Shown here in pieces: positions 1-13,714 of a DNA stretch of 64,000 nucleotides. The notes under the pieces were generated by a model, which did no database searches, had not been told where the DNA came from, and worked only from the letters and a program-made list of their open reading frames with translations. The translations under genes and the position numbers were made by a program. Source of the DNA: Dimorphilus gyrociliatus (lineage: Eukaryota; Annelida; Polychaeta; Dinophilidae); contig CAJFCJ010000007.1 of assembly GCA_904063045.1 (NCBI GenBank), positions 4,099,404 to 4,163,403 on the forward strand, in the 5' to 3' direction. The stretch's first letter is position 1. Each line of letters begins with the position of its first letter.

Positions 1-508
1 GTGCTTGCATTCGAACTTTAACAACATCAGTGGGTTGGGCTACTGATACTGCTAAACCACCAGTAGTAATGCCAGCCAATATTCTTAAGCCAACGTTTTG
101 ACTGCTGATATAATCCCCTTTTGTCAAAATATCGATGTAGAATGATTTTACAGAATCGTAAAGGCCTATACGGATGGAAGCAAAAGCCATTTGTCTATGT
201 AGACCAGGAACTAAACCTTTATAAAGGGCCCTAACGCCTTCTTCTTTACTCATTGTTAGCATAGTTCCAAAAAGTCCTCTGTACTTCAATTGATTTTTTA
301 ACAGTGTAGCGCCTTCTCCTTGAATCTTTAATAATAAATTGAAAAATTATTAGTCACAACGGATTTCTTAGTAATGCTACTGACTTACTTGTAATCTAAC
401 TTTTGCAGTATCCAGAGGAATAGTAGTTGCTTCGGCAACACATGCTGCAGCACCTGCACAAAAGAATTTTGTTGGAATTGGAGTTGTGGTATCTACTTTT
501 GGTCCCAT
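1..508 (-). CDS. UCP2: Mitochondrial uncoupling protein (UCP1-3 type), 5' part
   Basis: Inner-membrane carrier of the SLC25 family that transports protons or anions. Two exons are visible: 508-389 (exactly 40 codons from the ATG, donor GTAAGT) and 325-1, which runs off the left edge. The first exon carries the first carrier signature ([10 protein letters not shown]), followed across the intron by IQGEG, typical of UCP1-3. The second exon carries the matrix loop, [21 protein letters not shown], and the start of the second repeat with its signature [12 protein letters not shown]. Missing to the left: the rest of repeat 2 and repeat 3. A GT-donor-like site near 853-858 may end a 5' untranslated exon. 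Family call is firm; which UCP paralogue is not decided. Confidence 0.9.
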
Positions 509-1144
509 TGTGCGACTATTTTAAGGGGATTAAAGATGGAAAAGAAAGTGTTGGCGAGAGATGTTCTCTTTGGAAGCTGCGGCTTATAAGCATCAGCTAC
601 TCGTTTTTATAGTAAAAAACTATGATCTGACTGGTTAAAAGTCGTACGATAATCTATTTCAAGGCTGAACGAAGTCTGTTAAATGTACGATCTAATCTAG
701 TACATTTTAATAGTTATAACTGATTACGCAGAAGTGCCAAATGACGAAATAAGCGTGGATGTTATACTCAAATGAATACGCTAATAGGTTTAATTTCAGT
801 ATCGTTCAAGGAAAGATATATATATTTATATATTTAGATAAAAATAGATTACTCACCTTGGTAACATTTGGAAAAAAAAATTAAATACGACTCTTCTTAG
901 TGTCTTAAAAATAGCGCTCGAACACTCGTGGGCGGCACGAGTTGATAACGTAATATTGCATATAGGCTTTACAAAATAAAGGAGTAAAATATCCCTTTGA
1001 ATTCCTTACAAAGCCATTAATTAATTTAGAGAGTAAACACGACAAATTCTAGCTGTATGAATTCTTAAAGAGGTATAAAATATAACAAATATGCTATGAC
1101 TAAAGCCTACAATAACTTAATTTACAAGGAGAGTTTACACTAAC
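509..1144. other. Gap between UCP start and last visible RAD54B exon
   Basis: About 640 bp with no readable coding exon on either strand. On the minus strand it should hold the downstream helicase exons of the RAD54B gene, but no motif of the helicase C lobe is seen. It probably contains the UCP promoter and a 5' untranslated exon (splice donor AAGGTGAGT on the minus strand near 853-861). Confidence 0.5.
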
Positions 1145-3763
1145 CTGAGTATAATTAGAGACGAGAACTATTTTTTCCTTGCCTTTGGATTCTTCATACA
1201 CGTTAGCTAATAATTGACTTAAAACTTTCAACTTTCCGCTATATTCTGGATTGGATTTTGACAGATCAATGTCCTTCGGGAAGGCGCTCTGTAAAACTTT
1301 CTGAGCATTGACAATCTATGAAAAGATTTAGATTAGATTTCTCGGAAATTAGTGAAATAAAATATTAACAAGACTTTTATCTCCTTCTTCGAGCTCATTT
1401 TCATCGTCTATAATATCGTCCCGATACAGTAAACTGGGGTGATTACACAATTTTTTCAGCGCGGAAATAAGCATAAGATGTTGGGCTGAATCAGAAGTAT
1501 GTATACATTCATTTACTACACCGGATGATAATAGTTTTTCATAAAGTTTCATTTGTAGTTCTACTGGTCTGCAAAATATAACGATCTCCACTTTTGGTGG
1601 GAGATATTGCCGGTTCACTTCTGAAGTACGTCTCAGAAGAAATAGTGACGTTATACGGCCCAACTCAATCGCTCTTTTCTCTCCCAGAGCTCTTTGCTCC
1701 TTATCAGCACTGGGCATTCTTGATTTAACGATCGGTTCTTCATACAATCTTCGAAATGATGCACTATTACCTAAAAAAACAATCTAGTCTATTATCAGTT
1801 GTAGATAAAGGTTCTAAGAGTTATATTACCCAATAATCCAGGGTTGCAAAAATCGGCTATTGAAAAAAGTTCCTGTAAGTCATTCTGAACTGGTGTTCCA
1901 GACAAAACAATTCTTCTTGTACATGGAATGCTGGATATACACTGGAAATTTTTATATCAGGAAATTATATGATTGATCTTTTTGAAAAACTACGAACACT
2001 TGTGGTTTTAATAGTTGAATGTTTTAACCGATGTCCCTCATCACAAACAATTAAATCGAAGTTTACTTCTTTTACATTGTCAATATATCTTACTAATGAT
2101 TCATAAGAAATTATCAATACTGGGAGAAGTAGGTTCTTCTTGAACTCCTTAAAAGTTTCATTAAAAATAAATTAAAAGATAAAAATACATTTTATCCTGA
2201 GTTGACACTAACATCAGGTTTACTATCAATTCCTGCCGCAAAAACTCTCAGTCTTTCAGTTCCAAGCCATTTACGAAATTCCTTTTCCCAGTTCTATAAT
2301 TATAAAGGAACATAAATGTTATAATAAAATGTTATTAAAACATATATAAACTATACTTTAATAAGACTGCTAGGTGTTACAATCAAGATCTTCTTCAGAA
2401 TAGGTTTTCCAAATGGTCCCTGCTTAAGAAGAGTCCTGAAATAATAAAGTTCATGATAAGTATACACATAATTCAATTTGAATATGTAATAAGAACCATA
2501 TTGTGGTTATGCATTGAATGGTTTTTCCTAGACCCATCTCATCTCTGCAATATAATCTTTTATTATCGAAAAAATTCGTAAATGCAGCGCAAAACATACG
2601 CAAGAATGACCCCACTTCCTCCAGATAATTCTTGATAGCCCATAATGCATTTGTATATAAAAGATACACCTTCCCTTTGATGAGGTCTTAAATGACGAGA
2701 AAGGTGAGGATCTACAACAACTGATACAGTATCTAGATCCTATAAATAAAACGAAAAAGTTATATAATAATATATCAGTATGAAACGATACATGCTTTGT
2801 TTGGATGTTCTGGCATAACTAAAGCATCTGGAGTGGTAGGATCGAATCTTGGCTCCTTTAAGACCTATGTAAAGAGTTTATTTCTCACGAATATAAACAA
2901 TCTTAAATATTTTCTGTAAATGTACCTTTTTGATTGGCGAATGGGCCTGAGAATTTTTCAAAGGATTGACAAACGGCTTTCGACTCGATGTGGAAGTTTT
3001 TGAAACTATAAATGATACAAAATATTAACAAAGATATGTTTTACATGTATATATACACCTGCAAGAACAGTTTGTGGAGCAGAACCAAAACACTTTCCTG
3101 ACTCAAAATCTTCAGCTTTTATAGTGCCCATAACTTCTATCTGTTTCCCTCCAACCCCTAATGTCTCACCTTCTTTCAGCGAATTCAAATCACTGGCTTT
3201 GTAGCCACTACTTTTTCCAATACTATAAATCAGAAAGTGTACAAGCAAACTTGAAAAAATGAATCTTAGAATCAGATACCTTTTACCATCCATATCCAAG
3301 AGATTAACTGATCTCCCTTCAATTATCAGAACCGCTGTGAAAAAATAGTTTGAAAAATTCAACTTTGAAGTTTTCATAAGCTTACCATCTCCTTCCCATT
3401 GTTTATGCTTCTTCTTTGAAAATTTACACCACACAACGTTAAAATATTTGGAATTCTCTACGAATAAATGCATAATATGTAATATGTTATTTAATGATTG
3501 GCTGTGAACAATATAATCATAAGGATGAGATTATTACTATCAAACTCCTTTTTAGGTTCTTCCGTTGAATTATTCGAAGGTTTCTCAGATTCGTTCTTTT
3601 CTATCGGTTGATTTTCTTGATTTAACGACGATGGATTCGAAGACACCTTGTTTACCACAGGGAAATAAACAATTTGCCTTTATAAAATAGGTGATAATAC
3701 CTTTGAAACCTTCGACAAAGGAGGATTGAAATGTCTTCGACTTGGAGCGGATGATCGTTTCAT
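1145..3763 (-). CDS. RAD54B: RAD54B-like DNA translocase, C-terminal exons not found
   Basis: SWI2/SNF2-family DNA-dependent ATPase that assists RAD51 in homologous recombination in the nucleus. The start at 3763 is chosen because it reads [10 protein letters not shown], like the family N-terminus. Many small exons follow: the N-terminal motif [21 protein letters not shown] (3365-3470), the family motif IEVMG (3130-3150), then the ATPase lobe with Walker A DEMGLGKT near 2530-2545, DEGHRLK near 2020-2070, SGTPVQND near 1890-1910, and LFLLRRT near 1640. The last exon seen ends with the helicase-C motif IVLVSNYTQ at 1145 followed by a GTTAGT donor. The remaining helicase C-terminal exons (usually about 180 residues, with the GGVGLNL and QAMSRVWRDGQ-type motifs) are not between here and the carrier gene at 508. 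They may lie beyond the left edge, or the gene is truncated or misassembled. Confidence 0.88.
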
Positions 3764-4935
3764 TCTGCACGAATAAAATGAATCCAGCAGACTTTGAATA
3801 AAAGCTAAGCTATTCAAGCATAAGAGATATAATTAGTTTCGATCACATAACAAAATAATAATTATATTAAAATATTTATTTTAACTTGAAAAACGTACAC
3901 TCAATGAATAATATATAGCTGAAAAAGATATAATAACTTTCAATGGTTATTTTTCTGCCGCGACTAAATGGACACTGTAACTTTTACAAAACCAATTCTA
4001 ATTTTGTTAAGTTAAGCGAAGTAGTTTCATATTATGTTAAAAAGTTGTCAGCTGTAATCACGTATACCCATCGATTAATTACCAAGTAAAATTTAAAAAA
4101 GATGAAGCAATCAAATAGAATTTCGAGGACTTTACTGCAAAAACACAATAAAAAGTGATGAAATTTGTAGTCATAAAGATAAACTTTTAAAGTCTTATTT
4201 TTCTTATTCATTAAAAGTTTGATATTAATCTAAGATATAAAAGAGATTAATAAAGTAATTTTCTCCCAAGAAATAAACTATAATACTTTAAGTAAAACGA
4301 TTTCACCGAATACATAAATTAATTTAAAATTAGCTGCCTATCCGCACTGAATATAGATAGGCTAAGCGATAAAAGGTATTGAATAGTTTGTGGAAAATAT
4401 TTTATATTTATATTAATAGAATCTAACATTTAGTTTAAATAGCATTTGAAAAATTATTCTTTTTTATCAAAATTGTAAAAATATTATTTTTAATTAGTTG
4501 AAAACTTCTTAATTAGCACGAATACTTAATGTCTTAAAAAGATTTCATAACTTGATAAACATACTATGAAATGCTGTGAAATATACTTCACTTTGTTTCC
4601 ATTTTTTGTCACATTTAGATGGAAGTTATAAAAAACTAGAACGTTTGAATAAAAAATATAATTAAGGTTACTATAAAAATAATTAATGCTCCACTTTTAT
4701 TTAGCGAATCACCATTCTTGAAAGTTTATGCCTATATCTATAATTAACTTTCTAATCTTTGCAAAGTTGTAAAGAGCCTAATAATCATTTAGTCAGTTTA
4801 TAATCACATTTTTATTGTTTTTCTTATATTTAATTATTTTTAGTTGTATTTTTTTTTCCAGGAAATTCATTACCATTACGCAAAGACTTTTTGTTAGTGA
4901 ACCACGTGGTTTATTTTTCAATTTATTTCGCAGAA
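3764..4935. promoter_or_regulatory. Divergent intergenic region, RAD54B / Tudor gene
   Basis: About 1.17 kb, very AT-rich, between the minus-strand RAD54B start and the plus-strand Tudor gene start. It must contain both promoters. Just before the Tudor start is an acceptor-like tract (ttatttcgcag at 4923-4933), so a 5' untranslated exon probably lies inside this gap. I see no RNA gene or repeat. Confidence 0.45.
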
Positions 4936-7900
4936 ATGGCAAAGGCAGGGTTGAAAGATAAGCTAACAGCAGGCTCTCTTTATGGTGGAGTTATTTCACA
5001 TATAAATAGTCTTTCCTCATTTTTTGTACAAGTAAGGTTTTTGCATAGCATGTGTTGTATCCGTATATTGTAAAATTGTAAAATGGCGCCATTAAAAAAA
5101 ATATATAGTATATTATGTTTGACTTTTAGCTTTAAGTAAGCTTTTAATGTGATTTTCCAAGTGAGCAACTAATATTCTTGAAGGTTTAAATAACAAATAA
5201 TTTTGTCGTTGGAAATAATCAATTGACCCAAGACCATTTAATAATTTCTAAATCCTTCAGATTAGTCCGTTCGAGGAATTCGAACGACAGCAATTAGAGA
5301 TTCAAGCTTATGCTACGGAGGCCAGATTAGATTATCAATTTAAGCCAAGGAAAGGGCAACTAATTTTATGTTACTATGAAGATTGTTGGCATAGAGGACT
5401 TGTTGAAGGTTAGATCAATCACTACGCTTTGTTAATTAACTCTTTTGAACTTGTATCCACATTCAGAATTGATGGATAGTTACTTCAGGATTTACTTTGT
5501 TGACTTTGGAAATACTTCGCTTTTAAGTTTTCAAGATATACTTGAATTACCACAAAAATTTACAGAGCTTTCTTTTAAAGCTTTTCATTGTTCTTTGCCA
5601 CTAAAGGGCAAGTTAAGAAAGGATAGTTTAGAAGTTATTGAAGAGTTTTTTCTACTAACCGAAGATAAAGACCTAGATATTCAAGTGAAAGACATTCAGA
5701 ACAACTGTCACATTGTTGACTTGTTGCACAATGACGTCTCCGTTTGTCAAGAATTATCAAAGACTTTCGGTTTACAGTTTTTCAACAACTCCTGGTCAGA
5801 AAAAGTTCGCTTTAAACAGGATGCGAAGCATATATTCAATATTCAAAAGTTAAGAGAAGAGAGAGGAGAACTTCCTATCGAGGATCCCGTTGTCTGGTAC
5901 TGTGGACATAATAGAAAAGTTGTTTTAACAGCTTACAATGATCAAGACTTGTGGTGCATTGAGGAAAAAGATCTAGGTCCAAAACAAAAGTTATGTAAGA
6001 AAATAGCCACTTACTATTCCCAGATAAGACCTGAAAATGTTTCAATTCAAGAAGGTGCAGTTTACGCTGTATGCGCAGACGAAACATGGTTTCGAGCAAT
6101 CGTTCTGAACATAACTACTGGTATGGATGTTGTTGTTCAATCAATTGACTCAGGAGAAGTATACAATGTTCCTAAGACGAAATTTAAAATTCTTGAAGAA
6201 CGATTTAAATCTCGGGCTCGCTTTGCTAGAATAGTTCGTTTATACAATCGAGGTGTTATACAAAATAGTAATATAGTTGACCATATACTCAAGAAACTTA
6301 TTTCGACGGAAACTCGGTTGTATCTTAGAGTAATGGACTGTAAAGAGCGTGTTCCATACGTTGTCTTAACTGTTAAAGGTTTAGACATTGTGGAAGATAT
6401 TCTTGCTGCTCCTCAGGCTGTATCTCCGCTTTCATATCTTATCAAGAAGTTTAAAGATGTGGCAATTGATTGCTCTCTTCCATCTGAACTTGAAGAAAGT
6501 ATTATTGTACATGTATCACACGTTGAGAGCGTGCACGAGTTTTATATTCAACCAGCTGCTTGGGAAGAGGAACTTTCAGAAATGACATACCGCTTAAATG
6601 ATATATATCCGCAACAATACAAATTCTTGAACTTGGTTCACGCTGAAGCAGGAATGTTTTGTATTGTGAAATTTTCTGAAGATAAATGCTATTATAGAGC
6701 AAAAGTTATTAGTGGAGGGCCTAAAAAAGCGACAATTCAGTTTATTGACTTTGGCAACTATGATGAAGTTTCTGTTTCTGATTTATTTGTGCTAGTTGAC
6801 GGTTTAACATCACGATCACTTTGTATAAAGTGCGCCCTCAATGATGTTAACGAGAAAAGCTCAACTGAAAAATTCATTAATTTGACAAAAAATAAAGCGT
6901 TAAGCTGTAAATATTATCAGGGCTCTGATTGTTTAATCGTAGATTTATGGGATCAACAAATATGCATTAATAAAGAGCTATCTTCTGATTATTTACTAAG
7001 TGATGAAGAAATTACCTCTATACAAGTTCAACCATGCTCATATTTAATAGATTGTAGTATGGAAAAGGAAGAGATGACAATGCTTCACGTTGACAGTCCT
7101 GAAGTATTTTTTGTACTACCTAAACATAGAGAAGAGCCCAGAAAAAATTTGCAGCAAGAGTTAAATGAGATGTATAAAGGTTATGTGACAAACCTTCCTA
7201 ATCCTAGTAGTGGAAAGTTTTGCGTAGCAAGAGTTTATGATGACGATTTGGAGGGTACGTGGTTTCGTGGCAAAATTTTGGAAGTGAGAGATGATAAATC
7301 AAGAGTACGTTTGCTCGACGAAGGCAAAGTTTATATTTGTTATAACAAAAATATTAAGATACTAATTCCGTCGTTAGCAACAAAACCATCATGCGCCCTA
7401 GAGTGCCGTCTAACAATTGGAAGAAAGTTTAATCAGTCTTCAACACCTGAAGAAAAGAAAGAGTTAATGAACTTATATCCCCCAAGAAATGATAAAGTTT
7501 ATGTAGTGTGTAAAAACATGGCGAATGATCAAATTAGAGTTGATTTGTATGATAAAAATAATGAAAAGATCGTAATCGCAAGCTCTACTAAATTAAGTCC
7601 AAGCGATATAATAGAAGACATCAATATCGAATCGACCTGCAAATTAAATGACAGCGAAAAGTCTTCAACTATCAAAACACTATCAGACGAAGACGACGAA
7701 CCGAAAAGAGAGATAAGCGCTTACACTAAAAAAAAAATGGAATCTTTTCAGGGTAAAGAAAATTTTTCTAGTAAATTCTATATCTATTTTAACTTTCCTT
7801 TTTCTTCATAATAGAATATATGGAAAATTATAGAAAAAGCATGGAACAAGAAGAAGAAAATTTAATACAAGGTCCAATACCGGAACATGACCCAATAATA

Positions 7901-9990
7901 GGAGAAGTTGATGCATTGGTTTGTTCTGTCGAGAGCCCTACCGAATTTTGGATTCATATAAAAGATGAGACACCTAAATTAAGTGAAATAGTTGAAAAAA
8001 TAAATAGCTCCATAGAAGATTATGAAGAAGTGGAAGAACCGGACGTCAACGCGTACTGTTTAGCTAAATCCGGAGAATTAAACGAATGGCACAGAGGAAG
8101 GATCATAGATGAATATACAGACGTTGTGGATATCTTTTTTGTTGATTATGGAATCTTAGAGGTTGTCACCAAAAACAACTTAAGAAAAATACCCTCTGAT
8201 ATAACAAAAACACCTTGTTTTGCTATTCCTGCAACACTATTTTCCATAAGAGAACCTATAAACGGTTGGTCAGAAACGCAAATTGAGGATTTTGAAAAGA
8301 AAACATATAAAAAATCAGTAATATGTAAAGTAATAACTGCAACTTTGCCTTTGGAAGTAATTCTCGCTGTTGATAACAACGTAATTAATATAGATTATGT
8401 AAGAGCTGGACGAGCCGAAGAGGCAGCCATTTTTGATGAAACAAGATATGAAGGTAGAATAAGTCATTCCACTAAATTCGGAGATATATATATACAACTT
8501 TTGGAAGATGATGATGATCTGATGAAAGTATCAAGATTATTGAAAAATGCTGATAACTTTCCGATTCCTGAAAAAATAATTAAAGATAGTATGGTAGCTG
8601 TTAAGATGGCTGGTGAATGGTATAGGGCTAAAATTAAAAAAACTGGCTCAACAAATTATGCCTACTTAGTTGATTATGGCCAAACTCTAATTATAGAAAA
8701 GTCTAATATCCGATTGGTTGATCAAGATATCTCAAAAATTGATCCACTAGTTATTCGATTTGAAAGTTATCTTCCTAGTATACCAAGGGAAGTATATGAT
8801 AAATTGATGGAAATTGATAGAGTCGAAGTACTTTTAGAATCACCAAGGACAATTTTTGTTAAAAATGTTGAATTATCAGAATATCTAAAACATAACGATA
8901 ATGGTAATTCAAAATAACGATAAATTTAAACATTTTTATATTTCACATTAAATATTTCTTACAGAAGAAACAGTGACTGACATACAAGATTCGGAAAGTG
9001 ATGGAACAATCGAGAATATTTCAGCTAGACCAAGCAGTGACAGTAAGTTTTTCCAATTATATTAGCTATTATTTTTCAAATAAAAAAGAATTATTTCAGC
9101 AGATAAAGAAACCAAAGAAGATGATAATGAACCTTTTGGTAATACAGAACTACTCCTAACTAATCGTAAAAATATGATGCATAATAATAAAAAATATTTC
9201 AGAATCATCAGAAAACGACAAAGTTGTTGACCAAAGAGATGAATGTAAGACTGACTCGGAAATTGATAAATCTTCACACATTTCTAATTCAACTACACAT
9301 CACGTGTTCAAATCTACAAAATTGCAAAATACCGCAATCGAAGCAGCAAGCAACTTAAAAGTTTTCAACAGTTTATGTTCAAAACGTGGCGCAGAAATAA
9401 CTGTCGAAATAGTTTCTGCTTTTATGCCATTCTATTTCTTAGCAAGATTAATGGAAATTCCTCCTGAGATAGAAAATTTGGATGGATCAATCTTAAATAA
9501 TAAGAATGTAAGTGTGAATACACCGTGCATAGCAAAAACTTCCAAAGGTGTTTGGATTCGGGTGAAGCTACTAAAATGTCGACCAACGCGATACCAAGCG
9601 TATGCTATAGACTATGGTTACGTTTTTGAAGTTAATCCAGGTGATGTTAGGTCTATTGAGAAGGAGAAATATGTAACAATTCCAGCCCAGTCATTTGTAT
9701 GCAAATTAGCTGATTGTGGCAATAATATCATCGTACATAAGCATTTAAACATTTTGAAGCAGTGTATAGTAAAATTAAAAGTAGAAGAGTGGATGAATGA
9801 CGAACCCGCTGAAGTTATTATATATGTCAAAGTAAAAAATTCTTTTCGAAGTATAAATGCAGTTCTTATCCAAGGTCAAAACATAGAATTATTGTCACAT
9901 TCAGAAACGGATTATGCTGAATTTGACTTTGAATCTAGTATCGTATCATCTGACGGTTACGACAACTGTTTATCCGATTCTTCATTTTAA
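4936..9990 (+). CDS. Multi-Tudor-domain protein (Tudor/TDRD type)
   Basis: Tudor domains bind symmetrically dimethylated arginine on PIWI proteins and scaffold germ granules and the piRNA pathway; this role is inferred from the family. Seven exons: 4936-5031, 5261-5408, 5467-7752, 7815-8903, 8965-9042, 9100-9138, 9203-9990. They sum to 1508 codons, a 1507-residue protein, with all phases consistent. Seven Tudor units can be read, each with a W/Y-R-G/A turn followed by VDFGN-, IDFGN- or VDYG-like residues, near residues 60-125, 235-300, 430-495, 615-680, 880-945, 1070-1130 and 1350-1420. Units 2 (QSIDSGE) and 4 (RLLDEGK) have degenerate aromatic cages, so probably only some bind methylarginine. 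There is no MYND finger, KH domain or helicase. The acidic Ser-rich linker (about residues 1200-1270) is cut into tiny exons. Closest types are Tudor, TDRD6 and TDRD15; orthology not settled. Confidence 0.85.
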
Positions 9991-10478
9991 AGACTTGAAT
10001 TGTGTTTTTAGAATAAATATCATAAATATACTGAAATTTCCTTCCTGAAGTGATTACAATATTGTTCCTTCCGGAGAAACTAAACAATTTTATTATCTTG
10101 TATCGTAGTAAAGTTCAACGGTTTGTTCGAAGACATGAAGATTATAGGTATCAATTGTTAAACAACTAATCAACTCTTCTTTAAGAAAACTAACAGATTT
10201 AACAAGTAATTTTAATATACATTGTTCAAGGAAAAAGATAGTTGAAAACAGAACTCCATTCTAAAGTTATACTATTCTTATACTACAGGATATGGAATTG
10301 AATCAGTAACGGAATTTTCTAAGTATTTTGGCTCGTAATAAATTGTGTTTAAGAAACAACGAAATAAGGATTAATTAAATATGTATACCAGATAATTTAG
10401 TAAAAAAATGTAATGCTGTTTGAACACTACTATGTAAATAAAGAAAGTACCAAAGCAATAAATTCTCAATAAAAACAG
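9991..10478. other. Convergent 3' region, Tudor gene / DSTYK
   Basis: About 490 bp between two stop codons facing each other. AATAAA on the plus strand near 10013 probably serves the Tudor gene. No coding potential or RNA gene seen. Confidence 0.4.
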
Positions 10479-13400
10479 TCATTTAAGGCGATTAGGTCTT
10501 TTCGAACTTCTAGCATTGACATCTTTCGACAAAAGCAATGCCTTTTCTCTAATCTCATTCAATTTTGTTTCAACATTACCCAACAGAGGACGTTTCGATG
10601 AATTTCCATGCCAACAACTCTTCATCAATTCCCAACAATCCTCGTCAAACTGTGGCAACCTTTCTGGTCTTGTACCATGCTTTACCGCTCTCCAAAGTGT
10701 ATCTTTAGTTGAGCATTGATCATAAGAGAAGGGTAATTTCACACTTCCAGAACACAAATACCAAAAGAGTATTCCAAATGCATACACATCAACCGTATTA
10801 TCATATTGACCATTAAAAAGTTCTGGAGCCATATGAATAGGTGTTCCGACTATGCTTCCACTCATCATTGCCTCCGGTTTACAGAAGCCTAAGTCTGTTA
10901 ACTTTCCTCTATTTAATTTGTCGAGCTATCAAAAATAATCGGTTTAGGTATATTTATGTGATCCGTAAAACTATAAATCTTACTAAAACATTCTTTAATT
11001 TGATATCTCTATGAACAAGACCCCTACTGTGCAGATACCGTATTCCCTGAACAACATCTATAGCAACTCTCAATCGATTCAACCAATCTAAACCAGTTTT
11101 TATAGCAGCATGCAAATCCCTCTCATATTTGGGCATAATTAAAAGTACGGCTGGTGAACTGCCATTTCCATAATTATAGTCAATAACGGAGCCTTTAAGG
11201 CCAACAACACGATCGTGCTCGGGAATTGACCTAATAAGTATAATTTTGTAAATAAAAAGCAAAAATGTTTTTTTTTTGATTTAGAGAATTACTTTGTATA
11301 ATAAAATTCGAGTGCTAAATCGTTCCAATGCCTGTCATCAGGTGGTACAACTGATTTAACTGCACAGGGAGACGTACCAGCCCAATTTTCGCACGCATAG
11401 ACAACTCCATACTGACCTCTACCAATTTCTTTTGTATAATTAGGCATACCGTACACGATAAAATCTTTCATTGACACGCTTTCTAAAGCTAATCTAGCAA
11501 CCTTTGGAGCAAAAACTTTTCTAACTTTAACTCGTCTATCTTCAGTTTTAATTAATCTTCCGGAATGTTTAAATTCCAATTGTCTTAAAGCAGCAGAGAA
11601 GGTATGATGTGAGTTCTTAAGTCTCGATTGAATTTGATTGCATATAGTTTTAGCTAATCTATTTTCATTTAAACTACTTAACATATCAGAGGCAACTTTT
11701 CTCTTCCATTCTTTAGTCACTGTAGGTGGACTTTTCCAGGGCATAGATTGAATTAACTGTATACACATATATAGATATTTATATATAATAAATATATTAT
11801 TAAATGAATTCTTAGTTCCTTAATAAAATTAATAGAAGCTTTGAGATACAAAAAAGTATGTACCAAAAATAGAAAAATTGTTGAATGCTCATTTAAAAAG
11901 AAAATAGAGAACATACTTAATAAATAAATATACAGTATATGAATATATATATATAAATTTATATATATATATATATATATATAGTACAGTATATATATAT
12001 TTATTTATTTATTCAATATTTATTTTCAGTTTTTCGTTTTTCTCTTTGAGTGCAAGATAACAATTTGAATATTAGTCGTTCTTTAATAGAAAAGGTACGT
12101 GATTTTGTAAATTTGATAGATATAAGAATAGAAAAGCCAATATTAGTGTAGAGGTAAAAGAAAACAAGCTCTATTTTCACTTTATTCATTCCTTTTAGAA
12201 TAAAATTGAAATACTTTGAATATATTGATATTAAATTAATTAAATAAATTTTAAAAATACCAAAAAATAAACTCTAGTTTTTTTTTAATTACGTTTTATA
12301 ATTATTTGTGTACCTGAAAATGCTGTGAAATAAAATAAGATAGATATTCCTTATATAAGACAGAGTAAAATATTTAATAAACATTTAGACATCATCTGAC
12401 ATACTCACTTGTTTCATCTTCTCCAATAAAACTCGAAGGAAGGATGAACCAGGTTTAACAGTTATGTCAACTTGATATGCGGCGGTTAAAATCTCTGATA
12501 AGGCGGTTGTTGTTCTAGATGATTCAATATTCTCTTTATTAGCCTCTTCTAAACATTGAAGAGTTCTTTGCAAAACTCCTGTTTTAATTAGAGTTTTATA
12601 CAATTTCATTTATGAACAAATTCTTTTACCTGTATAACTATTTCTTAAAATATTAATTGAATCTAATAATTTTCCTGATATGGCTGCATTTAAATTTCCG
12701 AGCACAAGTTCTTCTATTTGACCTGTACATTGTTTTAAATCTCTTGCAGATGTAATTTCGCCTCCTTCGGGTAGATCTATGCCCATAAATTCATACATCT
12801 CAGCCCTCTCTAACAGCGAATCTCTTAGCATGTCTAAAGTATCGCAGATTATCGCCTTAATATCATCCTGATTCCTTACGGTAATGGAATACAGATTCTT
12901 ATAAAGATTGTCCTCCTGAGATTTAACATATTCCAGTCGTTTTGGTGTTACCATTACATCTCTGGCCATATCAAAGGCCGTATCAATAATTGCCTGTAAG
13001 CATCTGTTATGAACAACATTTAAAAGGGTCGTTGCCTTTAGAACGTGCGATGTCAGAATTCTTTTAGAAAATTTACTTATATTCGTCTTAAAGCTATCAA
13101 AGTTTTCGCAAAGTTCTGATTCTAATTGTGTGTAATCGTTCTTCCCGTTACTATTAGGTACAGCAGTTAGAAATCCTAATTCCAACAGTTGGTGGAATAC
13201 ACACTTCGAGTCTTCCTCTAGTACAGGCAGTTCTTCCATTTCGGGTAGCGAAAATGGACTAAATTTAAACATTCCACCAGTTTTTTTAGAACTAGCCAAA
13301 GAACATATGGTTGACCTTGTCGACGTCGTATCTAATTCTGTTTTATTGGAAGAGGCATCAGAGGAAGAACTAGATGGATTCAAATCAGCGTCATTGATTA

Positions 13401-13683
13401 CTGGAAGTTTAGGAACCCGAACAAAAAAGATATGAGTTTCAGGAGACAATTTACGAAATTGTTCCAATTCTTCCAAATCCTGAAATTGTACGCTATTGTA
13501 AACTTCATGTAATATGATATTATCTGATGCACGAGGTAATAATACGTACAAGGTTTTGTCTATATTTAAGACATTAAAGTGATTACACTTTTAGGCTAGC
13601 CAATTTTTATCAAAATATCATATGTGGAGCTTTGATAGCAATCTATTATATATAAATCAGGCCTATAAGTTATAAATATTCTA

Positions 13684-13714
<31 letters not shown>

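Noticed and set aside
11942-13711. AT-rich runs as possible transposon remnants or replication elements
   Set aside because: Plain dinucleotide microsatellites with no terminal inverted repeats, target-site duplications or coding remnants.
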